A stretch of 64,000 bases of DNA from an uncultured Clostridia bacterium (GTDB taxonomy: Bacteria > Bacillota > Clostridia > Oscillospirales > Acutalibacteraceae). A program made the position numbers and the translations under genes. A model generated the notes under the pieces. That model had not been told where the DNA came from and ran no database searches. It saw only the letters and a program-made list of their open reading frames with translations. Numbering within the stretch: the stretch's first letter is position 1; each line of letters opens with the position of its first letter. The stretch spans positions 1-64,000 of the forward strand of contig CANPBX010000003.1 of NCBI GenBank assembly GCA_947572385.1, written 5' to 3'. Of this stretch, positions 32,891 to 42,300 are shown piece after piece.

Positions 32891-34525
32891 TCATCCCCGG
32901 TTCTGGGCTTCCACCAGCCGCACGCCGCAGTAGATCTCCCTGAGCTTCGGCTTCTCTATCTTCCCTGTGGCATTCCTGGGGACAGCCGCAAATATAAGCT
33001 TCCTTGGCCTCTTATACCTGGGCAGGTCCCTGCAGAAGTCCATGACCTCCTGCTCGGTGCAGTCCATGCCCTCCTTTACCTGTATGACGGCCGCGGCTAT
33101 CTCTCCAAGCCGCTGGTCCGGCAGGCCGATAACAGCCACGTCGTGTATCTTCGGGTGTCCGGCTAGGAATGCCTCTATCTGTACCGGGTACAAATTCTCG
33201 CCGCCGGAGATGATGACATCCTTTTTGCGGTCGACCAAATAGATAAATCCGTCTTCGTCCTGGCGGGCCATGTCCCCGGTATGCAGCCAGCCGTTTTGCA
33301 GCACCTCTTTTGTGGCGGCTTCATCGTGGTAGTAGCCCACCATCACGCCGCCGCCCTTGACGCACAGCTCGCCCACGCAGCCGCTCTCCACAGGCTCCCC
33401 CTGCTCGTCCACTATCTTCACCCGCCAGCCGGAGCCGGGTATGCCGATAGCTCCCACCTTGTGGGGGTTGTCCACCCCCAGGTGTACGCAGCCGGGGCCG
33501 GTGGACTCGGACAGGCCGTAGTTGGTGTCGTACTTATGGTGTGGGAAATACTCCCACCAGTGCTTTACCAGACTGGGCGGCACCGGCTGGGCCCCTATGT
33601 GCATGAGCCTCCACTGGGAGAGCCCATAGTCCTCCAGCTTAAGGTCCCCTCTGTCAAGGGCCGCCAGAATGTCCTGGGCCCAGGGCACCAGCAGCCATAC
33701 TATAGTGCAGCTCTCGGCGGAAACGGCCTCAAAAATTGCCCTGGGCGAATTTCCCTTTAAGAGCACCGCCTTGCCCCCGGTAAAGAGGGAGCCAAACCAG
33801 TGCATTTTCGCGCCGGTATGGTACAGCGGCGGTATGCACAAAAACACGTCCTCATGGGTAGTCTCGTGGTGCAGGGCCTCCATCCTTGCCGACTGCATGA
33901 GCGCCGAGTGCCTGAGCAGTATGGCCTTTGGGAAGCCCGTGGTGCCCGAGGAGTAGTAGATAGCCGCCTCGTCCTCGTCGTCTATAAGCACCTTCGGCGG
34001 GGCGCTCGAGCAGTTTGCCGCCGCCCGGTGGTAGTCCTCCCCAAAGGTCGGGCAGCTGTCCCCCACAAAGAACAGCAGCTTCTCCCCAACCATATCCGGC
34101 ACTATCTCCTCCACGCGCCCGATAAACTCCGGCCCGAAGAACAGCACGTCCGCGTCGGAGAGCCTCAGGCAGTACTTTATCTCCTCGGCTGTATACCTGA
34201 AGTTCAGCGGCACGGCTATGGCCCCGGTCTTCAGTATGCCAAAATAGATCGGCAGCCACTCAAGGCAGTTCATCATCAGCAGGGCCACCTTCTGCCCCTT
34301 GCGTATCCCCCGGCCCAAAAGCAGGTTTGCCGCCCTGTTGGACTTCTCGTCAAAGACCGACCAGGTTATCTCCCTCCTGTATGGCGCGGGCCCGCCGGGC
34401 TGTATGAGCTCATACTCCCGCCATGTGACCCTTCTGGGCTCCTGCAGCTCAGGGTTTATCTCTACAAGCGCCGTCATGTCGCCGTAGAGCTTGGAATTTC
34501 TCTCGAGCAGGTCTGTAATGGGCAT
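32891..34525 (-). CDS. AMP-dependent acyl-CoA ligase
   Basis: A 544-residue ANL-superfamily enzyme with the AMP-binding motif YYSSGTTGFPK (near 195-205), NYGLSESTGPG, the GWLHTGDMARQDEDGFIYLVDRKKD block and a C-terminal catalytic Lys segment ATGKIEKPKL. It resembles medium/long-chain or aryl-CoA synthetases; the exact acid is unknown, aryl-acetate or aryl-lactate/acrylate derivatives being plausible from context. ATG 34525 has GGAGGG six bases upstream; the ATG at 34531 is too close to that site. First gene of the aromatic operon. Confidence 0.9.
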   Translation of the reverse strand: MPITDLLERNSKLYGDMTALVEINPELQEPRRVTWREYELIQPGGPAPYRREITWSVFDEKSNRAANLLLGRGIRKGQKVALLMMNCLEWLPIYFGILKTGAIAVPLNFRYTAEEIKYCLRLSDADVLFFGPEFIGRVEEIVPDMVGEKLLFFVGDSCPTFGEDYHRAAANCSSAPPKVLIDDEDEAAIYYSSGTTGFPKAILLRHSALMQSARMEALHHETTHEDVFLCIPPLYHTGAKMHWFGSLFTGGKAVLLKGNSPRAIFEAVSAESCTIVWLLVPWAQDILAALDRGDLKLEDYGLSQWRLMHIGAQPVPPSLVKHWWEYFPHHKYDTNYGLSESTGPGCVHLGVDNPHKVGAIGIPGSGWRVKIVDEQGEPVESGCVGELCVKGGGVMVGYYHDEAATKEVLQNGWLHTGDMARQDEDGFIYLVDRKKDVIISGGENLYPVQIEAFLAGHPKIHDVAVIGLPDQRLGEIAAAVIQVKEGMDCTEQEVMDFCRDLPRYKRPRKLIFAAVPRNATGKIEKPKLREIYCGVRLVEAQNRG

Positions 34526-34595
34526 TGCCATCCCTCCGCCCGGCCCTGTTTACCGATCTTCAGGCCGGATTTATTCATTTTACACAGTATATCCT

Positions 34596-34624
34596 ATTAT
34601 AAACTATTTTTCCCGGGCAGTCAA
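34596..34624 (-). promoter_or_regulatory. Sigma-A promoter for the aromatic 2-oxoacid operon
   Basis: On the minus strand TTGACT (34619-34624), 17-base spacer, TATAAT (34596-34601), about 70 bases before the ligase start. Confidence 0.85.
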
Positions 34625-34943
34625 GAGCGGCTGGGAAGGTGCTGTTATCCAGCTATAGTACGCAATAAATAATTATTTCTATATTTCTAAATAATATCAT
34701 TAAGTTCGCTTTACTATCCAAATAAATATTCAATAAGCATTCACTTCTAAAAGTCTTATTATAATGTTCAGGGAGAAAAATAATTTCAGAGATCCCTTGA
34801 TTTTCGTGAAATAAAAAAACAGCCCCCCATGTGTAGGAGGCCTGCTATATACGCAAAATATGGGGTTTTTCCTGTATATCCATTTCCCATCATTTCCCGC
34901 CCATATTTGAAACTTTTTTTTCCAATTTTTTCTCATTTTGCTC
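34625..34943. other. AT-rich intergenic region upstream of spo0A
   Basis: About 320 bases, much richer in A and T than the surroundings. A CCCCAT ... ATGGGG pair spans a wide loop near 34830-34875 with a following TTTTT. A minus-strand frame of 68 codons exists but has no convincing ribosome binding site. No sigma-H promoter or Spo0A box was recognised here by eye. Confidence 0.5.
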
Positions 34944-34972
34944 TTGCAGTAAAGCGCGACTTATGGTAAAAT
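34944..34972 (+). promoter_or_regulatory. Sigma-A promoter for spo0A
   Basis: TTGCAG (34944-34949), 17-base spacer, TAAAAT (34967-34972), 33 bases before the start codon. Confidence 0.75.
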
Positions 34973-35005
34973 TTATACACGACCTATCAATCAAGGAGGA
35001 TATAC

Positions 35006-35773
35006 ATGGATAAACAGGTAAAGATTCTAATTTGCGGGGAAGCCAGCGAATGGCCCCGCCCGGCGCTGGAAAAGCTGGAGGGACAGGGCGGCACGGCGGT
35101 ATTCGAGCAAAGGGACGGCAGCAAGCTCCTTGCCCGCATCCGGGAGGACCGGCCCCAGGCGGTGATCATGGACATGTTCATGCCGGGCCTCGACGCCCTT
35201 GGCGTGCTCCAGGCCATCTCAGCCGACAGCGGTGAGCACCCCCTATGCGTCGTCTCGGCCTCCTACACCACGCCCATGCTGGAGCGTGAGGTCCTGTCAT
35301 CGGGGGCGGCCTACTTCGCGATCGCCCCCTTCGACAAGAACGCAATGGTGGACCGCATACTCTCCCTTATCTCCACAAGGGGCCGCCATTTTGAGACAGA
35401 GCCCAGCGATCCCCAGCTGCGGGTCCAGGTGACCGAGATACTCCACCAGATAGGGGTGCCCGCCCATATCAAGGGCTACCACTACCTTCGCGACTCCATC
35501 ATCATGGCCATAGAGGACCCGGAGATAATAAACGCCGTCACAAAGCAGCTCTATCCCAGCGTTGCAAAGGCCTACAACACCACCAGCTCCCGGGTGGAGC
35601 GGGCCATACGCCACGCCATCGAGGTGGCCTGGGACCGGGGGGATGTAGATGTGCTGAACTCCTATTTCGGCTACACCATACATAACACCCGGGGCAAGCC
35701 CACCAACAGTGAGTTTATCGCCATGATCTCCGACAAGCTCTGCCTTGAGCCCAGCTTCGGACAGCACGCCTGA
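35006..35773 (+). CDS. spo0A: Sporulation response regulator Spo0A
   Basis: A 255-residue response regulator. The C-terminal DNA-binding domain (about 137-250) is canonical Spo0[39 protein letters not shown], and [15 protein letters not shown]. The receiver domain is unusual: the phospho-acceptor Asp56 (VIMDMFMP) and Ser84 are present, but the N-terminal acidic pair aligns with Gly11-Glu12 and the conserved Lys aligns with Ala107 (FAIAPFD). AAGGAGG precedes ATG. It is the master switch for endospore formation; phosphorylation dependence may be altered here. Confidence 0.95.
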   Translation: MDKQVKILICGEASEWPRPALEKLEGQGGTAVFEQRDGSKLLARIREDRPQAVIMDMFMPGLDALGVLQAISADSGEHPLCVVSASYTTPMLEREVLSSGAAYFAIAPFDKNAMVDRILSLISTRGRHFETEPSDPQLRVQVTEILHQIGVPAHIKGYHYLRDSIIMAIEDPEIINAVTKQLYPSVAKAYNTTSSRVERAIRHAIEVAWDRGDVDVLNSYFGYTIHNTRGKPTNSEFIAMISDKLCLEPSFGQHA

Positions 35774-35843
35774 CAAGTTACCGGCTTGTCAGTATGCCCT
35801 AAAACCTTGCTGAGTGGATTATAGCACTGCGCCGCTGTATAAT

Positions 35844-35851
35844 TTGTCGAA
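35844..35851 (+). promoter_or_regulatory. Perfect Spo0A box downstream of spo0A
   Basis: TTGTCGAA at 35844-35851 matches the Spo0A box consensus, directly after a TATAAT (35838-35843) that lacks a good -35 element. Confidence 0.5.
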
Positions 35852-35917
35852 AGTTGGGGATAAAACACTTTTTCTTGTAAAAAAAGTATGAACCTACGCA
35901 ATATTTGGATTTTTATG

Positions 35918-35948
35918 GGAGGGCCTTTAAAACGGCCCTCCTTTTTTT
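35918..35948 (+). terminator. Terminator after spo0A
   Basis: GGAGGGCC/GGCCCTCC perfect 8-bp stem (35918-35925, 35934-35941), then seven T. Confidence 0.92.
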
Positions 35949-36015
35949 GCGGAAAGCACTTCCCCTTCACTGTAAATGCCCCCGGCTTTACACCAGGGGG
36001 CACTTCTTGCAGCCA

Positions 36016-38658
36016 TTATTTTTTCTTTTTCGACATATTTTTGAGCCGCTCCAGCAGCTTCTCCCCCTCCACCGCTATCAGGGGGAACACCGACAGCCCC
36101 CCTACCATGGCCCACTGCACCGGCGTGAGCGCAGCCGTCTTGAACACCGCGGCAAGGGGAGGGAACACTATCACGCTCACCATAAGGAAAGCGCATATAA
36201 TACAAGCAAGATCCAGCTTCCCGTTCCCGAAGATCCCCAGCTCCAGCACCGAGCCCTCCGAGCGCATATTGAAGCTGTGAACCAGCTGGGACAGGCTCAG
36301 CACCGCAAACGCCATGGTCCTGCCTATCACCGGCTCCATCGGGTCAGCATCGAACCATGCCCTGCCCGCGCTGTAGGCCAAGAGGGCCAGCGCCCCCACA
36401 AGGCACCCCTCCAGTGTGATAGCCAGCCCCATCCCGCCGGAGAACACGCTCTCCTCCCTCTTATGCGGCGGCTCCTCCATCACGTCCCTGGGTATCGGCT
36501 CCGCGCCCAGGGCCAGCGCCGGAAGGGAATCTGTCACCAGGTTCACCCATAACAGCTGTATGGCCAGCAGCGGCGCCGGGGCGCGCAGCAGAAAAGCCAC
36601 GAACACCACCAGTATCTCCCCTATATTGCAGGACAGCAAAAAGTGTACCGTACGCCGTATGTTCCTGTATATCCCCCTGCCCTCACGGACAGCGGATACT
36701 ATCGTGGAGAAATTGTCGTCCGTCAGCACCATATCAGCCGCCGACTTCGCCACCTCCGTACCGCCCCTGCCCATGGCGCAGCCGATATCGGCAGCCTTCA
36801 GCGCCGGGGCGTCGTTCACCCCATCCCCGGTCATGGCGACAACCATCCCCCGCCGCTGGTATGCCTTCACCAGCTTCACCTTATGCTCCGGCGAAACCCT
36901 GGCAAACACCCGGCAGCTTCCGATCTTCTCCGCAAGCTCCCCCTCTGAGAGCCTGTCAAGCTCCGGCCCGGTCATGGCCCTGCTGTCCTCCTGTGCAATG
37001 CCTATGCGCCTGGCTATAGCCAGCGCTGTCTCTGCATGGTCCCCGGTTATCATCACCGGGATCATCCCCGCCCTTTTGCACTCCAGCACAGCGGCCCTGG
37101 CCTCTTTCCTGGGCGGGTCCTCCATGCCTATGAGCCCGCAGAATATGAGCCCGCTCTCCATCTCCCTGTCATCTCCCGGCAGGCGCTCCACGTCCTTATA
37201 GGCCACCGCCAGGACCCTCAGCCCCTTCCCTGCCAGCTCCGAGTTGTCTGACATGAGCTTCGCCTTGGCCCCGCCCCCAAGAGGTGACACGCTATGCCCT
37301 CTAAGCTGCTGGGTACACCTGGCTATAAGCACGTCCGGAGCCCCCTTGGACACTATCCTGTATCCTCCGCCGCTCCTGTGAACGGTAGTCATGAGCTTCC
37401 GCGCTGAGCTGAAGGGTATCTCCCCCACCCTTGGGTACGCCTCCTCAAGGGAGCCCTTGCTGCTCCGGCATGCCCTCAAGAACGCGGCCTCGGTCGGGTC
37501 CCCCGAGACCTCCTTCCTGTCAGCCCCCACGGTCTCGCAGTTATTGCATAAGGTCCCCAGCTCCAGGCAGAACTGGGCAGTGGCGCTCTCCAACGGCTCC
37601 TGCCCGAAGGCCCCCATGAATGCCGTGACGGTCATCTTGTTCTGGGTCAGCGTGCCGGTCTTATCCGAGCATATCACCTGTGTGCTCCCAAGGGTCTCCA
37701 CCGCGGGCATATGCCTGATTATGGCCCTCTTAGCCGCCATGCGCTTCACGCCCATTGCCAGCACGATCGTCACCACCGCCGTCAGCCCCTCAGGAATAGC
37801 CGCTACCCCTAGGCTTATGGCGATCATGAACATCTCCAGCGGCTCGATATGCTGCAAAAGCCCCAGCGCGAATATCAGCCCGCAGATAATGATCACCCCC
37901 AGGCCCAGCGCCTTCCCTGTCTGCCCCAGCCGCTTCTGCAGCGGGGTCTCAGGCGCTGTCTCCTGCTCCAGCAGCCCAGCGATATGCCCCATAGCCGTGT
38001 CCATCCCCGTGGCGGTCACAACTCCCACCCCGGCTCCCGAGGCCACCCCGGTCCCGGAGAACGCCATATTCCTTCTCTCAGCCAGGGGGGCCTCCTTGCC
38101 GCAAACCGCCAGCGCGTCCTTCTCCACCGGCACCGACTCCCCCGTAAGGGCCGACTCCTCTGTAAGCAGCTCCACCGAGCGCAGCAGCCTTAAATCGGCG
38201 GGCACCAGGTCCCCGGCCCTCAGGATAACTATATCCCCCGGCACCAGGCCCGCGCTGTCTATGGTCTGCTTCTTCCCGGCCCTCAGCACACGGGCCTTGG
38301 GGGAGCTGAGCTTCTTTAGGGCGTCTATGGCCTTATCCGCCCGCAGCTCCTGGACCGTGCCTATCACCGCGTTTATTACCACTATCGACAGTATTATAAT
38401 AGGGTCCAGGAAGTCCGCGTCCCCCTGCATAGCCGAGGCCCAGAAGGAGACCCCGGCGCTGGCAAGTAGGATCAGCACCATAAGATCCTTGAACTGGCTG
38501 AAAAACCGTGACAAAACGCTCCGCTTCTTCCCGGAACGCAGCTGGTTCCCGCCGTACTTTCCCAGCCTTTTTGAGACCTCCCCAGGCGCGAGGCCCCGCT
38601 CTGGATCCGTACCGAGAGCTTCCAGCGCCTCCCGGGCGGTTGCTTGGTGGAACAACAT
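36016..38658 (-). CDS. P-type cation-transporting ATPase (calcium type)
   Basis: An 880-residue P2A-type ATPase. Features in order: N-terminal cation-ATPase domain, TGES actuator (near 163), IPEGL in helix M4 (near 288), the phosphorylation motif DKTGTLT (near 331), TGDGVNDAPALK hinge, and four C-terminal helices. PEGL and the NEED-free M6 pattern fit a Ca2+ or Mn2+ exporter. Start at ATG 38658 has GGGGG eight bases upstream; a TTG five codons earlier lies before that site. Convergent with spo0A. Confidence 0.93.
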   Translation of the reverse strand: MLFHQATAREALEALGTDPERGLAPGEVSKRLGKYGGNQLRSGKKRSVLSRFFSQFKDLMVLILLASAGVSFWASAMQGDADFLDPIIILSIVVINAVIGTVQELRADKAIDALKKLSSPKARVLRAGKKQTIDSAGLVPGDIVILRAGDLVPADLRLLRSVELLTEESALTGESVPVEKDALAVCGKEAPLAERRNMAFSGTGVASGAGVGVVTATGMDTAMGHIAGLLEQETAPETPLQKRLGQTGKALGLGVIIICGLIFALGLLQHIEPLEMFMIAISLGVAAIPEGLTAVVTIVLAMGVKRMAAKRAIIRHMPAVETLGSTQVICSDKTGTLTQNKMTVTAFMGAFGQEPLESATAQFCLELGTLCNNCETVGADRKEVSGDPTEAAFLRACRSSKGSLEEAYPRVGEIPFSSARKLMTTVHRSGGGYRIVSKGAPDVLIARCTQQLRGHSVSPLGGGAKAKLMSDNSELAGKGLRVLAVAYKDVERLPGDDREMESGLIFCGLIGMEDPPRKEARAAVLECKRAGMIPVMITGDHAETALAIARRIGIAQEDSRAMTGPELDRLSEGELAEKIGSCRVFARVSPEHKVKLVKAYQRRGMVVAMTGDGVNDAPALKAADIGCAMGRGGTEVAKSAADMVLTDDNFSTIVSAVREGRGIYRNIRRTVHFLLSCNIGEILVVFVAFLLRAPAPLLAIQLLWVNLVTDSLPALALGAEPIPRDVMEEPPHKREESVFSGGMGLAITLEGCLVGALALLAYSAGRAWFDADPMEPVIGRTMAFAVLSLSQLVHSFNMRSEGSVLELGIFGNGKLDLACIICAFLMVSVIVFPPLAAVFKTAALTPVQWAMVGGLSVFPLIAVEGEKLLERLKNMSKKKK

Positions 38659-38723
38659 TTTTAATACCCCCAAGTTTTTGATTCGGTACCCAATATATAT
38701 TCGCCTCCCCTCCCCGATATGTC

Positions 38724-38752
38724 TTGCGATCGGGCCGCTCTTCTGCTAGAAT
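38724..38752 (+). promoter_or_regulatory. Putative sigma-A promoter for the PAP2 gene
   Basis: TTGCGA (38724-38729), 17-base spacer, TAGAAT (38747-38752). Confidence 0.65.
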
Positions 38753-38786
38753 AGTATAGCATCTAAAAAATCTACGGAGGAACGCC

Positions 38787-39326
38787 ATGAACCCATTCGA
38801 CAGCGCCGTCATGACTTTCGTACAGTCCAGCTTCCACGGCCCAATAACCGACGCGGTATTCCCCGCCGTGACCTGCCTTGGAGAGAGCGGCATATTCTGG
38901 ATCCTCCTCTCCCTGCTCATAATAGCCCTGGGCAGGAAAAACGGCTGGCGCGCCACCGGCTGCCTTATGCTGGCAGCAATGCTCTTGGGCCTGCTGCTGG
39001 GTGAGATAGCCCTAAAGAACATTATCTGCCGCCCCCGCCCCTTCCAGGATATGCCCGGGATACCCCTGCTTATCCCGCCGCCCAGCGGCTACTCCTTCCC
39101 TTCGGGCCATAGCTGCGCCTCCTTCGCCGCCGCTACCATCATCTTTCTAAAGGACAGACGCCCCGGCGCAGCGGCCCTGGCCCTTGCCGCGCTGATAGCC
39201 TTCTCCCGGGTGTTCCTCTTTGTACACTACCCCACGGACGTGCTGGCGGGCTCCCTGCTGGGAGTGCTCTGCGCCCTGGCCGCAGCCTATGGGTACAGGC
39301 GGCTCTTCCAAAGGAAGGCTCCCTGA
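38787..39326 (+). CDS. PAP2 family membrane phosphatase
   Basis: A 179-residue, five- to six-helix membrane protein with the three phosphatase motifs of the PAP2 family: KNIICRPRPF, SFPSGHSC and SRVFLFVHYPTDVLAG (containing the catalytic His). Likely substrates are undecaprenyl pyrophosphate (BacA-independent recycling) or phosphatidate/phosphatidylglycerol phosphate. GGAGG precedes ATG. It stands alone with its own promoter and terminator. Confidence 0.92.
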   Translation: MNPFDSAVMTFVQSSFHGPITDAVFPAVTCLGESGIFWILLSLLIIALGRKNGWRATGCLMLAAMLLGLLLGEIALKNIICRPRPFQDMPGIPLLIPPPSGYSFPSGHSCASFAAATIIFLKDRRPGAAALALAALIAFSRVFLFVHYPTDVLAGSLLGVLCALAAAYGYRRLFQRKAP

Positions 39327-39336
39327 ACCAAAAGCA

Positions 39337-39364
39337 AGACCCCTGGCGCCCCAGGGGTCTTTAC
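39337..39364. terminator. Bidirectional terminator between PAP2 and RND genes
   Basis: AGACCCCTGG/CCAGGGGTCT perfect 10-bp stem with a CGCC loop (39337-39360), then TTTA; convergent genes on both sides. Confidence 0.85.
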
Positions 39365-39375
39365 TATATCAGTTA

Positions 39376-42300
39376 TCAGTCCACTTCGATCTTTTTGAGC
39401 TCCTTCCTTGCCATGATGTCATACATTGCCGGGACCACGAACAGGGTCATCAAAGTGGCATACAGCAGGCCGCCAATGCACACTACGGCGATAGGCTGCA
39501 TCATCTCCGCGCCCATGCCCGTAGCCAGCGCCATGAACACCAGCCCCAGCACTGTTGTGAGCACCGTCATGAGTATTGGCCTCATCCTGGTGCGCCCGGC
39601 AAGAATTATGGCCTCCCGGCGCTCCAGGCCCTCAAGGCGCAGCTGGTTTATATAGTCTATAAGCACAATGCCGTTATTGACGATAATGCCGGCCAGCATG
39701 ATAAAGCCTATCATCGACACGACGCTCACCTCCATGCCGCAGATGTACAGCCCCAAAAACCCGCCTGTAAAGGCCAGTGGTATCGTGAACATCACTATAA
39801 ACGGCAGCAGGAGCGACTGGAACTGTATTACCATTATCAGGTAGATTATGAGTATAGCCATCGCGGCCATCTCCAGGGTAACGCCCTTTGGCGGCTCATA
39901 CCCCTCAAGGGCCTTCTGGACCTCCCTGGTCACCAGCGTGACATTATTCCCGTCCGCAATGCCCGCCCTCACCGTCAGTACCCGGTTCTGGTTTTCACGG
40001 TTTATGGAGTTCAGGCTCTGCCGCTCCTCAAAGCTCGCTATGCGTATCAGCGGCACCTCCTCTGTCTCCCCAGTGGTCCGGTCCGTAGAGGTGACTGTCA
40101 GGCTCTTCAGGTAGCTCTCGTTCATGCCGCCCTTCTCCGGGTGCACCACCAGCACATCTTGGGAATACCCGTCCACGCTTATGCTTGTGGCCTTCTTGTC
40201 CTCGGCTATATCCCCGCTCACGCTCTGATACACCTGGGCGATAGTAAGGCCGTTCTCCATGGCCTTATTTTTGTCCACAACTATTCTCAGCTCCGGCGTG
40301 CTGTCCTCCAAATCGCTCTCTGCGCCGTCGGCGCCCTCTACCTCTGCGAGTATCTCCGTCAGCTCGTTGGCTGTGTCAATCAGCAGATCCATATCGTCCC
40401 CCCTGAGCTTCACCTCCACACCGGAGCCGCTCATAGCCGACATATACGCGCTCATATCCATTGCGCCCTGGGCGTCCACCTCACACTCCAAATCCGCGCA
40501 GGCCTCCTCCACCATTCTGGCCGCCTCGCTGTCCTTAAACCCGGAGCCCTCGTCCAGTATTACATATATTGATACATCACCGCTGCCGCCCATGCCCAGC
40601 ATGGCGCTCCCTCCGGTACCGTCACCGCCTGCCATTGCCCCGACGGTCTCCACACAGTCCAGCTCCATAATTCGCTCAGCTATCCTGTCCGCCATCTCCG
40701 TGGTCTCCTCAAAGGTCGCCTCCTCGTCCGGCATAGTGAAGCTCACATCCAGCTGGCTGCCGCTCATGGCGGGCATGAATATAAACCCTCTGGACAGGGC
40801 CAGCACCGTGCTCCCTGCCAGCAGCAAAAGCGCCAGCGTGAAGCAGACCCATTTATGCCGGAGCGAGGCCGCAGCGATCTTCCCGTAGCCGCCCAGCACC
40901 CTGTCAAAAAAGCTATGCTCCCTGACCTTGCTCTGCCTAAGGGTGGTCGAGGTCATAGCGGGCACCAGGGTGATAGCCACAAATAGGCTTGCCAAAAGGG
41001 AATACCCGATGGTCAGGGCCATGTCCGAAAACAGCTCCCTAGTAACGCCCTCCACGAAAACTATCGGCAGGAACACACATACGGTAGTGAGCGTTGAGGC
41101 GATAATAGCCCCTGTCACCTGCACCGCCCCCTGGACAGAGGCCTTTGCCGCGGGCATCCCCTCGCTTCTGAGGCGGTAGATATTCTCTATCACCACCACG
41201 GAGTTGTCCACCAGCATACCCACGCCCACCGCCAGGCCCGACAGGGAGATAACATTCAGGGTCACCCCTGAGAAGTACATGAGCACTATTGCCACCAGCA
41301 GCGAAATCGGTATTGAGAACGCGATAACAATAGTGGGGCGTAAATCCCTCAAAAACAGCAGCAGTATCAGCACCGCCAGCACCGCGCCCAGCACCAGGTT
41401 TTGCAGCACCGTGTCCACAACAGTATAGATATAGTTGCCCTGGTCCATCAGGGTGGTGAACTTCAGCCCCTCATACTCCTCCGAGAGCGCCCTAAAGCGC
41501 TCCTCTATATTCTTCGACACCAGGGCCGTGGAGTAGGTGGACTGCTTTGTAAAGCTCAGCAGCAGGCCGTTCTCGCCGTTTATCTTAGCATAGAGCTCCC
41601 CGGCGTTGCTCTCTACAGATATATCCGCAACATCCCGCAGGTATATCCTGCCTATGCCCTCGTCGCCGGTGTCAAACAGCAGGAGCCCCGCAAGCTCCTC
41701 CTTATCCTCCAGCTTGTCGCCCACCCTTACCAGTATCTCGGTCCCCTGGTCCTCAATATACCCGGCGGGCATGGAAAAGTTCTGGGCCGTAAGTATCTGG
41801 GACACCATTTCCATGGTTATCGGAAGGTCGGCGTTCTTATAGGCCGCGTCCTTCTGTGTGCCAAGGTCCTCCCTCGCGCCCTCAAGCTGGGCCTTCGCCG
41901 ACTCGAGCTGCTGCTGAGCCGCGCCCAGAGCCGACTGCCCGGCGACTATCTGGGACATCCCCGCGCTCATCTGCATTATGCCGCTGGTCTGCTGCCGGCT
42001 CAGCTCCCGCAGTGCCTGGTCCACTGTCACAGCGCCGCTCTCCAGCTGTGAGCTGGTAGCCTTCAGCTGGTCCATCCCGGCGCCCAGCTTAGTGAGGTTA
42101 GCCTGGGCCTCAGCTATGGATTTGTCCAGGTTCTCAGGGTCGGCCCCTCCTGCCGCAGCCATAGCCTTGGCCTCTGCCAGCCCCTTCTCAACCGCAGCTC
42201 TGTTCTCCTGCAGTTCAGCCAGCTTCGCCGGGGCCCCCTCCGGCGTGGTGCCCAAAGCAGCCAGGGCCTCCTCAGCCGCCGCAAGCTGTGGTTGGAGCGC

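Noticed and set aside
34730..34936. 68-codon minus-strand frame in the AT-rich region upstream of spo0A
   Set aside because: Composition follows the AT-rich DNA, there is no ribosome binding site and no recognisable motif.
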